From CAZNXJ01 sp964577115 (GTDB taxonomy: Bacteria; Planctomycetota; Planctomycetia; Pirellulales; Pirellulaceae): DNA of 64,000 nucleotides. This document shows positions 42,765 to 51,347 of this stretch, one piece after another. The notes beneath the pieces are model-generated. The model was given only the letters and a program-made list of their open reading frames with translations. It made no database searches and was not told the DNA's origin. The translations under genes and the position numbers were made by a program. The stretch covers positions 248,001 through 312,000 of the forward strand of contig CAZNXJ010000002.1 of the NCBI GenBank assembly GCA_964577115.1, in the 5' to 3' direction. Position 1 is the first letter of the stretch; each line of letters starts with the position of its first letter.

Positions 42765-45700
42765 ATGACAAGTGCTCGTGGTCGTTCCGAGTATCTCCAG
42801 CAACTTGTTCGACAGGCGCTCAAGTTGCCTGCCGACCAGCGCGAAGCGTGGCTCGCTCGGCGGGCCGGGGAGGACAAACGGCTCCTCCATGAGCTCCAGG
42901 TGCTGCTTGAAAAATACGACCAGCCCCAGACGAAAGCCGGGCCCTTGGACACCATCGAGCTACCTCAGCCCGAGGCGGCGCCCGAGCGGCCCCGGGGGCT
43001 ACGTATTCACTGCCCGCACTGCCACAATGCCGTCGAGGTGCTCAAAGACGCCGATGACGCGCTGGAACAGATCCTTTGCGAATCGTGCGGATCAAGCTTT
43101 CAGATCGTCGAAGGGCGGACAACCACCTACTCCTCCGAGTGTCGCCGAATTGGGCGCTTCACGCTCGTCGAGCAGCTCGGCGTCGGCGCGTACGGCGTCG
43201 TTTGGAGAGGACGCGATGCCGAGCTCGATCGTGAGGTGGCCGTCAAAATCCCGCGCGAAGGTCGGCTTTCTCCCGAGGAGCAGGCGAAATTCTTGCGCGA
43301 AGCGCGAGCCGCCGCGCAGTTGGCTCACCCCCATATTGTCGCCGTCCACGAAATTGGCCGGGACGACGGGCGGCTGTACATTGTCAGCGATCTGGTCCGC
43401 GGCCTGACGCTCGCTGATTGGCTCACCGGTCAGACGGCCTCGCCGCGGCAGGCAGCCGAATGGTGTGCCAAGATCGCCGACGCCCTCGACCACGCGCATC
43501 AGCAAGGCGTCGTCCATCGCGATCTTAAGCCCTCGAATGTGCTGCTCGACGAACAACTCGAACCCCGCATCACCGACTTCGGACTGGCGAAGCGCGATGC
43601 GGGGGAAATCACGATGACGATCGAGGGACAGGTGCTCGGGACGCCGGCCTACATGAGTCCGGAGCAGGCACGGGGGAGCGGCCATAACGCCGACCGCCGC
43701 TCGGATATCTATAGCTTGGGCGTGATCCTCTTCGAGCTGCTCACGGGCGAGCGTCCATTCCGCGGCAATGCGCGCATGCTGATTCATCAGGTGCTCTCCG
43801 AGGATGCGCCGAGCCCTCGGAAACTCGATGCTAGTATTCCACGAGATCTCGAAACGATCTGCCTCAAATGTCTCGAGAAGGATCCGGCGAAGCGGTATTC
43901 CACGGCAAGGGAATTGGCGGAAGAGCTGCGGCGTTGGCTGCGTGGCGAACCGGTACTCGCCCGGCCGATTAGCCGCGCCGCGCGGGCCGTTCGCTGGGCG
44001 CACCGGAACCGGGCCATCGCGGCGCTAGCGACCACCGTGCTCGTTGTGCTGCTCACCGGCATCGTCGTCTCGGGATCCTTTGCCGTGCTCGCCAATCGGC
44101 ACGCCCAGGAATTGCAAATAGCACTGTGGAACGTTGACGCGCAGCGCTCCCGGGCCGATCAGCAGGCCGCCCAAGCTATCGCACGCTCCGAGGAAGCTCG
44201 TCGCGAGCGGAATCGAGCCCTTCAAGCGGAGCGCGAAATGCGCCGCTTGCTCTACCAGGCCGATATGCGGAATGCCTTTCAGGCCCTCAGCGATGGGAAC
44301 ACCGGCCGTGTCCGCGAACATCTGCTCGCCCACGTGCCCGAGCCGGGGCAGACCGACCTGCGCGGATGGGAGTGGTATCACCTTTGGGATCGGATCCATG
44401 ATTACACAACGTTGCTGCCGCACATGCCGGCCGTAACATCACTCGCCATCAGTAAAGACGGACGCTATCTCGCGTCAGTGGATGCCTCTTGGGGAATGGT
44501 CCGTTTCTGGGAGTTGCCGACAGGACAACTGGTCAGCCTCATTCGTGAGGCGACAAATCTGCGCCACGTTGAATTTTCGCCCGACGGCACGTTGCTGACC
44601 GCAGGCAAATGGGATGTAACCGAAGCTCCGATCTGGAATTGGCAGCGCGGCTTGCCACAAACGACGCTTGAAGCGCCCGCGTCGCTGTTTGTTTCTGTCG
44701 CCTGGCATCCCGCCGGCAATCTTCTCGCCGGAGGCAGCAAATACAACGGCCGTATCCAGCTGTTTGATGTGTCGACAGGCGAGGTCGTTCGCGGGATGGC
44801 GGTGCCAACCTCGACGGTCGGGCGAATTACCTTCTCGCCAGATGGCTCGCTGTTGGCGGCTCGCGCGAACAGTGGCGAGATTCACCTTATTGATATGGAA
44901 AGTGGCGAGACGCGGACAACGCTTCCAGGTTCCGGAGGATACGGCTTCGAGTTTTTTACGCTACGTTTCTCCGCCGACGGCGAGCGGCTTGTTACTTCCG
45001 GACCGCAAGGCACGCATTTGTGGGACGTTCGTAGTCCTGGCACAAGCACGCAACTCGAGGGACATTCCGCCGTAAACGACGCGGTGTTTTCTCCGGACGG
45101 CAGAATCGTTTATACCGCCGGGGATGATGGTCGTGTTGTCGCGCATCGGGCGGACAATGGTCAACCGCTCCAGGCCTATCTCGGGCATGCCCAGCGCGCA
45201 CGTGCTCTGGTGATGAGTTCCGACGGGAAGTTGCTCGTATCGGCGGGCGAAGACGGGCTCATTCTGGTCCGGGATCTTGCCCGCCAGACGCCGACGGTTA
45301 TCGACCAGTCGCTCGTTCTGGCTCACTCGCCGCCGAACGAGTCGCCGACGAGCCGCAGCGCCGCGTTCCTTCCCGACGGTCGGATGATCAGCGCTTGGGG
45401 GAAGCACATCATCATTTGGAATGAGAAGTTCACCGCTCCCGAATCGCTGATCGATACGGGGACGAGCGTGCATCGATTTGCGGTCAGCCCGACGGGTGCG
45501 ATCTGCGCAAGCTACCATCTCGGCGATCAGCGTATCGCTTTATGGGATGTTGCCCAGGGATCGCACATCGGAACCTTGGAGGCGCGGACACACGTAAATT
45601 GTCTCGCTTTCAGCCCGGATGGTGAGCAGCTGCTTGCCGGTGGAAGGGATCGCCACGGATTCGTCGTATGGGATCTCCAGACGCTTTCGCGCCATCACTC

Positions 45701-48700
45701 ATTGCGAATTGACCACTGGGCAAATCGCGCAGCGTGGTCGCCCGACAGAAAGACCATCGCAGCGGCTTCGGATTTACCAGGTCCGGTGCAGCTCTATGAT
45801 GCCGAGTCTGCTCGACCCCGAATGACGCTGGCTCGTCAAGATACCGAAATTTACGCTTTGGCCTTCTCGCCAGATGGACGCATGGTGGTCTCCGGCGGCG
45901 CCGACGCTAATGTCACCCTCTCGGATGCCGCCTCGGGCGAGACCATAAGTGTGTTGCGAGGACACATCGGTAGCGTTCTCGACTTAACGTTTTCACCCGA
46001 CGGGAATCTTCTGGCTTCGGCCGCAACAGACGGTACTGTGCGCTTGTGGGACATTCCCGAAAGAAGGGAACGAGCTGTGTTCAGCGTCGGGAAAGACAAA
46101 TCGATCACAACGGTTTGTTTTTCCCCCGATGGCCGCACACTCGTCGCGGTGGAAGGCGACCACCTCCACATTTGGCGAGCTGCCTCGGAGGACGACGTCG
46201 CGGCCCAATTGAGTAGGGAACGCGCGCTTCAGAATGTCAGCCGCCTCGAATTGTTGGAGAGCCTCGTACGTGGGCATGGGCGTCGTGATTTGGAACCGGA
46301 TTTGGCGCACGCGATCTTCATGGAGGCCTACACGAACGTTATTCAAGGTGACATCAAAGCCGCCTCGGCCGCTCTCGAACGCGTGGAAGATTTGATCGAG
46401 AATGCGAAACCTCGGAACGAGGCGCTCGCTCTTCGCTGGCAGGAGCTCGCGTATTACATCGCCGAGCTCCGGCCGGCCATGCTGATGGCAGAAGGACGCA
46501 CACAGAAGGCGCAGGAAGCCCTGAAGGAGGCCTATCGGCTTTGGGGCGAATTTCCACAGGAACTGCAGCGGCGTCCTCTCGCCGGATTGGCTCTGCCCAA
46601 CCGCGGAGAATTACGGCGTCAGCGGCTGGCCGCGGCCACAGAGGCCGAATTCGAACGCGCCGTTGCCGAGGAGTTTCTGTTCCAGAATCTTCCTCAGCCC
46701 GTCACGATCACGCTCGTGGATGGGACGACGCTCGTTTTGACAACTCCCCATGACGTCCCTGACGAGCCGTTCCATGTGCGCGAGATTCGGCTGTGGTCGG
46801 ATTCGGTAAGTGACGCCGATATCGAAATATTGGCTCGCCTGCCCGAGCTCGAGGCGCTCACGATTTTCGAATCGAACGAGACGCCGATCGACTCGGCGAT
46901 TATTGACAAGCTTTCCCTACTGCGGCGACTGCGGCGACTGTCGCTCGACAAACTCTCAAGCCGCACATTGACCCACGTCGCGCAGCTCCGGCAGCTTGAG
47001 CAACTCACGCTGCGTGGTGCCGACCTCAGCCAGTTATCCGAGGATGACCTGGCCGCATTCGGGAGAATGGGAAACGTCCGATGGCTCGAACTCGATGGGA
47101 CCGCTGCGAGTAACGAGCTCGTTAGGGCCATCGCCACGATGCCAAATCTCGAATACCTCAACCTCGCGAGAACTCCTGTAGCCGACGAAGCGCTGCGGGA
47201 GCTCGCCGAGTGCTCAGGGCTGAAGTACTTGATTCTCGATAGCACACTGGTGAGCGACGAAGGGGTGATCGAGATTCTAACGCTCCCCAGTCTCCGCGAG
47301 CTCTTGCTCCGCGAGACGAACGTGACGGATGCGATCGTGGAGGCGGCGCTCCGCCGCGCGGAACCGCTTGACTATTTCGGGCTGAACGCAACGCGGGTGT
47401 CTTCCCGCGGCGTCGCACTGTTGCGGCACGCGTGGCCAAATTGTGAACTGTTCCATGATGCGAGCCCCGAGACGCGCAATGCCTCGCGCAGCTTCCCAGC
47501 GCTCGATACACTACGCCAACGGTTAAACGTGGTACGAGAGGAAATTGCGTCCGGCGCATCCACGGCGGCACGCTGGCGCTCGGAGCTCGTCCCGTGGCAC
47601 TTTGCCGAGCAAGGAACGCCGCATGGTGTAGAGATCGCATCGCTTCTGCGCACCTTTCCCTGGCCACTGGACCAGCTCGAGCGAGCAGCACTAAGCGACG
47701 AGCAGCGGCGCATGATGGAAACGGTGGCGGGGCGCGTTCCCGAGGAACTTGTCGCCGTGTTCGGCGACGGCCGCCTCACGTTTTGGGGGGAAGGATTCGG
47801 ACGAGCCGCCTTTGGGGAAAAGCATGTTGCAGTTTTGAGCTACAACGGTAACTACCAAGAATGGAACTCAGCCAACGGCCTGTTCGAACGTGTCGTCAAG
47901 GGCTGGCCGTCCGTGTGTGGGTTATCGCCCGACGGGTCGCTGGCTGCCTCCACTGATGAGAATACGCTCCGCGTCTGGGAGACCGCCGACGCGGCGGTCG
48001 TACGCGAGTGGGACGGTGTCGGGACCGTCCGGTTTGTCGCCTTCCGCCCCGGTGCCGATCAAATTGCGGTGGCCTTGGCTAACGGTCGCCTGAAGTTATA
48101 CAGCTATGGAGATGTGACGGAGCCAATCGAAGTGCGGTCCGGAGGACCTGCGGCCGTCGCCGTCGATTTCGATCCGAGCGGCGAGTATTTGGTTGAACGT
48201 GACAGCGACATGGAACTCCGAGTCTGGCGTGTTCATCCATTGTCTGATCACCCTGCACCGATCGCATCCGTACGGACCCAGCACGGCACCGATCGCGAAA
48301 ATCGACTGCTCGCCGTTGCGCGCGACGCAAAAGTGATTGCTGTTGCGGGGACGTCGGCGATCGAACTTTACTTTGGTCATGATGGAACGCGGATTGGCCA
48401 AATCGATCTGCGGATGCTAAACCGCGACAATCGCCGACTCGATTTGCTCGATTCACTCGCCATCTCGCCGGATGGAAGTCTGCTTGTGGGCGGCGACAAC
48501 TCGGGCCAGATCGGATTTTGGAGTGTTCCAGATGGTCAGAATCTGGGAATTATCCGCGAGCGCGTCAGCTGGGTGAACATTTTGGAATTCAGCGACGACG
48601 GCAAGCTGCTGGCCGCCGGCGGGCACGATAGCCTGACGCTCATCGACCCGGTACTACGGACAGTAGTCGCCCAGGCTGATCCGCTCGCCGGCGTGAACTC

Positions 48701-49547
48701 GCTCGTCGTCAGCCCTCAGGGCGACCAGGTTTTTGCCGGCAGCGTAGCCGTTACGGCCTGGCGCATTCCGGAAGGCTCCCCGGCAGGCCAAATGGGAGAC
48801 CGATACTTTGCCACTGCACTGGCCAATCATGCGCAAGCGCCGGGGCTTTGGATATACCAGCTTTGGCAGATCAACCTGTTCAATCCCCGCTCGATGAAGA
48901 GCCAACGCCAGCGAGCAATCCCGCTTCGTGTCGACGGACCGTTTACCATCAACTCCGCCGGGACCACCCTGGCTGTGGGAGGCCAGGAGCTTGAGCTGTG
49001 GGATTTGCAGACGGGGACGCGGCTCCCCAGTATTTCTCGGTCCGACGGCAAAGTTGTCGCCCTGGCGCTTAGCGATGACGGAACGCTCATAGCCGCGTGT
49101 ATCGAGCAGAACGATACGCAGCGTCTGGAGCTTTTTAATACCGTAAGCGGCAAGCTCATCCATTCGTTCGAAGTTCCGGAAGGTCAGCACTTAACCTGCC
49201 TGGCGTTCAGCCCCGACAGTCGAATATTGGTTGGCGCGGGCTGGGGCGGTCCGCCGCGGCGCTGGAAGGTGGACGACGGCAGCTCGCTATCGTCGCTCGA
49301 TGCAGGGGAGGTGAGCGGCCTCGATTTTAGCCCCGATGGGCGCTGGCTTGCGGCGTTGGGACGCGACGAGACAATTCGGATCTGGGACGCCGTGACGGGC
49401 GAAGCGGCGCGGACCATTGCGCTTGGCGAGGATCTCTCGGATGCCTGGCTACGCTCATTAAGCTTTGCGCCCGACAGCCGGCATTTGCTGGTCGGTACGG
49501 CCAGCGGCATGGTGCTCGTGTTTCGGATAGAAGAGCAAGGGAGATAG
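42765..49547 (+). CDS. Giant Ser/Thr kinase with WD40 and leucine-rich repeats
   Basis: A 2260-aa signalling protein. A zinc ribbon (Cys83, Cys86, Cys105, Cys108: CPHC, CESC) precedes a Hanks-type kinase domain at about 132-400: glycine loop LGVGAYGVVW, AVK with Lys161, HRDLKPSN with Asp253, DFG at 271-273. A TM helix follows at about 412-435 (IAALATTVLVVLLTGIVVSG), so the repeats probably face the cell surface or periplasm. Then come WD40 repeats (about 530-1190, many SPDG..L..G turns), a helical stretch, leucine-rich repeats (about 1370-1560, LEALTIFES, LEYLNLARTPV), and a second WD40 set (about 1620-2250). Start at ATG 42765 without a good ribosome site. The activating ligand is unknown. 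Confidence 0.95.
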   Translation: MTSARGRSEYLQQLVRQALKLPADQREAWLARRAGEDKRLLHELQVLLEKYDQPQTKAGPLDTIELPQPEAAPERPRGLRIHCPHCHNAVEVLKDADDALEQILCESCGSSFQIVEGRTTTYSSECRRIGRFTLVEQLGVGAYGVVWRGRDAELDREVAVKIPREGRLSPEEQAKFLREARAAAQLAHPHIVAVHEIGRDDGRLYIVSDLVRGLTLADWLTGQTASPRQAAEWCAKIADALDHAHQQGVVHRDLKPSNVLLDEQLEPRITDFGLAKRDAGEITMTIEGQVLGTPAYMSPEQARGSGHNADRRSDIYSLGVILFELLTGERPFRGNARMLIHQVLSEDAPSPRKLDASIPRDLETICLKCLEKDPAKRYSTARELAEELRRWLRGEPVLARPISRAARAVRWAHRNRAIAALATTVLVVLLTGIVVSGSFAVLANRHAQELQIALWNVDAQRSRADQQAAQAIARSEEARRERNRALQAEREMRRLLYQADMRNAFQALSDGNTGRVREHLLAHVPEPGQTDLRGWEWYHLWDRIHDYTTLLPHMPAVTSLAISKDGRYLASVDASWGMVRFWELPTGQLVSLIREATNLRHVEFSPDGTLLTAGKWDVTEAPIWNWQRGLPQTTLEAPASLFVSVAWHPAGNLLAGGSKYNGRIQLFDVSTGEVVRGMAVPTSTVGRITFSPDGSLLAARANSGEIHLIDMESGETRTTLPGSGGYGFEFFTLRFSADGERLVTSGPQGTHLWDVRSPGTSTQLEGHSAVNDAVFSPDGRIVYTAGDDGRVVAHRADNGQPLQAYLGHAQRARALVMSSDGKLLVSAGEDGLILVRDLARQTPTVIDQSLVLAHSPPNESPTSRSAAFLPDGRMISAWGKHIIIWNEKFTAPESLIDTGTSVHRFAVSPTGAICASYHLGDQRIALWDVAQGSHIGTLEARTHVNCLAFSPDGEQLLAGGRDRHGFVVWDLQTLSRHHSLRIDHWANRAAWSPDRKTIAAASDLPGPVQLYDAESARPRMTLARQDTEIYALAFSPDGRMVVSGGADANVTLSDAASGETISVLRGHIGSVLDLTFSPDGNLLASAATDGTVRLWDIPERRERAVFSVGKDKSITTVCFSPDGRTLVAVEGDHLHIWRAASEDDVAAQLSRERALQNVSRLELLESLVRGHGRRDLEPDLAHAIFMEAYTNVIQGDIKAASAALERVEDLIENAKPRNEALALRWQELAYYIAELRPAMLMAEGRTQKAQEALKEAYRLWGEFPQELQRRPLAGLALPNRGELRRQRLAAATEAEFERAVAEEFLFQNLPQPVTITLVDGTTLVLTTPHDVPDEPFHVREIRLWSDSVSDADIEILARLPELEALTIFESNETPIDSAIIDKLSLLRRLRRLSLDKLSSRTLTHVAQLRQLEQLTLRGADLSQLSEDDLAAFGRMGNVRWLELDGTAASNELVRAIATMPNLEYLNLARTPVADEALRELAECSGLKYLILDSTLVSDEGVIEILTLPSLRELLLRETNVTDAIVEAALRRAEPLDYFGLNATRVSSRGVALLRHAWPNCELFHDASPETRNASRSFPALDTLRQRLNVVREEIASGASTAARWRSELVPWHFAEQGTPHGVEIASLLRTFPWPLDQLERAALSDEQRRMMETVAGRVPEELVAVFGDGRLTFWGEGFGRAAFGEKHVAVLSYNGNYQEWNSANGLFERVVKGWPSVCGLSPDGSLAASTDENTLRVWETADAAVVREWDGVGTVRFVAFRPGADQIAVALANGRLKLYSYGDVTEPIEVRSGGPAAVAVDFDPSGEYLVERDSDMELRVWRVHPLSDHPAPIASVRTQHGTDRENRLLAVARDAKVIAVAGTSAIELYFGHDGTRIGQIDLRMLNRDNRRLDLLDSLAISPDGSLLVGGDNSGQIGFWSVPDGQNLGIIRERVSWVNILEFSDDGKLLAAGGHDSLTLIDPVLRTVVAQADPLAGVNSLVVSPQGDQVFAGSVAVTAWRIPEGSPAGQMGDRYFATALANHAQAPGLWIYQLWQINLFNPRSMKSQRQRAIPLRVDGPFTINSAGTTLAVGGQELELWDLQTGTRLPSISRSDGKVVALALSDDGTLIAACIEQNDTQRLELFNTVSGKLIHSFEVPEGQHLTCLAFSPDSRILVGAGWGGPPRRWKVDDGSSLSSLDAGEVSGLDFSPDGRWLAALGRDETIRIWDAVTGEAARTIALGEDLSDAWLRSLSFAPDSRHLLVGTASGMVLVFRIEEQGR

Positions 49548-49568
49548 CGCGGGGCGGCCGAGCGGAGA

Positions 49569-51260
49569 TCAATTTTCCGCGAACTGCGCCATGTACTGCT
49601 TTTCGTTATCGGCACTGCCGATCAGAATCAAGCGCGCGTCTGGGGAAAGCCGTGTATCGGGCGGTGGATTGGCGATCATGTGCTCCCCCGTTCGAATCGC
49701 GACGACGTTGCAGCCGGTTGATTCACGGATGGAGGTCTCGCCGAGCGTGCGGCCGGCGAGCTTGGGCGGAACGTCGACCTCGAAAGCGCTGAGCCCCTCG
49801 GCCAGCAGCAAGACGTCGTGCCGCCGCAGCAGATTGAAAATGGCGTTCGCGCCGATCGATGCGTACGACATGACGAAATCAGCACCCGCGCGGTGTAAAG
49901 TATCGACGTTGCGATCAACGGTCGAACGGCTGATGATCTGAATGTCCGGGCGCAGTCGCCGGCAATACAGCGTCAGGTACACATTCATGTCGTCGTCGCT
50001 CGTCGTAATCACAACTGCGGGCGACTCCATCAGACCGCCGCGACGGAGCACGTGCAGATCCGCGGCGTTGCCGACGATGAGCCGGTCCGATGCCAAGCCT
50101 GCCTCCGGAGCGCGTTCAATGATCCGGTAGTCGACTTTCTGACGCGCTAGTTCCTCGGCGCACGCCTGGCCGACTCGTCCACCGCCGATGATCACTACCG
50201 GCGCGTCGATGGATCGATAGATGCAAAACAGCGCATCGTAGTCGTCCAGTTGTTCGCGCGTGCCGGCCAGCAGCAACACGGTGCTTGGCAAAATGCGTGT
50301 TTCGGGGCCGGCCGCACTGAACTCGCCACGCTCCCACACGCCTACGACGTTGACCTGGGCATGTTCAGGTAGCCGGATCTCGCGCAGCGTGCGGTTCACG
50401 AGCGGCGTATCGGCCGCAGCTGCCTCGGCGATCAAGACGCCGCCCACCTGACCAATCACGTGGCTCTTCGCGTCCCGCCCGAGCACTCGCCGAGCAAGCC
50501 CGCGGCCCATCATCTGCGACAGTTCGAGCACACGGCTGCACCCGGCCATCTGAAGAATGTCCACCGAGGCGGCATCGCGCGCGGTTGCGACGATCGGCGT
50601 CCGTGCGGCTACGGACCGTGCGGTGAATGTGACGTTGGTATTGACCATGTCGCTCAGCGTCGTGGCGAGCAATGCCGCGTTGGGAAGACGCAGCCGTTCG
50701 TACGTCAGTGGATCGTCTCGTTCGCCCACAACCACATCGATGTCCGTGTCATGGAGCCGTAAGGCGGCTTCGACATCCGGCACCAAGACGACATAGGGAT
50801 AATGACGCTGCTCGAGCAGACGAATCAGAGCGGTCTCGACGGGCCCGTAGCTCAGCAGCACCACATGCCCCGACACCTCGCGAGGAAGCTCGCGCGGGGC
50901 AAGCGCCGCGACCTGGGCCTGCATCCAGGGAGCGTAGAAGAACTCGATGAACGTAAACGGCAGGAGGACGAGCATGAACAGCGTGCCGCTCAGTAACACG
51001 ACGATCGAAAACATGCGGCCCACGTCCGAATGGAACGTGATGTCGCCGAAGCCGAGCGTCGACATGACGGTCAGTGTCCAGTACGCGCCCGTGATCCAGC
51101 TATACCTCCGCCCCTCCCACACCATGAGGAGGTGGAAGATCACGGTATAGACGAGCACCAGCACGGTCATCGCGAGCAGCAGGAACCAAAGAATCCGGAG
51201 GTTGCGCTTCGCGGTGCGGGTAGCGAGTTGGTGTGTGAAGAGCGCGGGTAGGAATTTCAT
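49569..51260 (-). CDS. Two-TM potassium channel with two RCK (TrkA-N/TrkA-C) units
   Basis: A 563-aa inner-membrane channel. TM1 lies at about residues 23-46, the pore helix and filter TVMSTLGFGD near 66-75 (TLGFGD being the K+-selectivity signature), and TM2 at about 82-104. After it follow two tandem TrkA-N Rossmann domains, the first around HVVLLSYGPVETALIRLLEQ and the second with GGGRVGQACAEELARQ, each with a TrkA-C-like lobe. The usual single-RCK channel is about 330 aa; this one packs both RCK units in one chain. Start at ATG 51260. It lies 87 bp downstream of the giant ATPase and is probably in its operon; a long hairpin sits in that gap. Confidence 0.93.
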   Translation of the reverse strand: MKFLPALFTHQLATRTAKRNLRILWFLLLAMTVLVLVYTVIFHLLMVWEGRRYSWITGAYWTLTVMSTLGFGDITFHSDVGRMFSIVVLLSGTLFMLVLLPFTFIEFFYAPWMQAQVAALAPRELPREVSGHVVLLSYGPVETALIRLLEQRHYPYVVLVPDVEAALRLHDTDIDVVVGERDDPLTYERLRLPNAALLATTLSDMVNTNVTFTARSVAARTPIVATARDAASVDILQMAGCSRVLELSQMMGRGLARRVLGRDAKSHVIGQVGGVLIAEAAAADTPLVNRTLREIRLPEHAQVNVVGVWERGEFSAAGPETRILPSTVLLLAGTREQLDDYDALFCIYRSIDAPVVIIGGGRVGQACAEELARQKVDYRIIERAPEAGLASDRLIVGNAADLHVLRRGGLMESPAVVITTSDDDMNVYLTLYCRRLRPDIQIISRSTVDRNVDTLHRAGADFVMSYASIGANAIFNLLRRHDVLLLAEGLSAFEVDVPPKLAGRTLGETSIRESTGCNVVAIRTGEHMIANPPPDTRLSPDARLILIGSADNEKQYMAQFAEN

Positions 51261-51280
51261 CGACGTGAAGTGTACCCCTT

Positions 51281-51330
51281 CGTTTGTATCGTTTCGAGGG
51301 GAACTACGAATGACTCGAATGATACAAACG
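51281..51330 (-). promoter_or_regulatory. Long stem-loop in the leader of the channel gene
   Basis: Arms CGTTTGTATC (51281-51290) and GATACAAACG (51321-51330) are perfect, and an inner pair TTCGAG/CTCGAA extends the stem past a small asymmetric bulge, around a 15-base loop. On the minus strand it ends 20 bp before the channel ATG. It is followed by GGGG-rich sequence, not a T-tract, so a leader regulatory or processing element is as likely as a terminator. Confidence 0.6.
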
Positions 51331-51347
51331 TGGGCGGCTTGGTGGGA

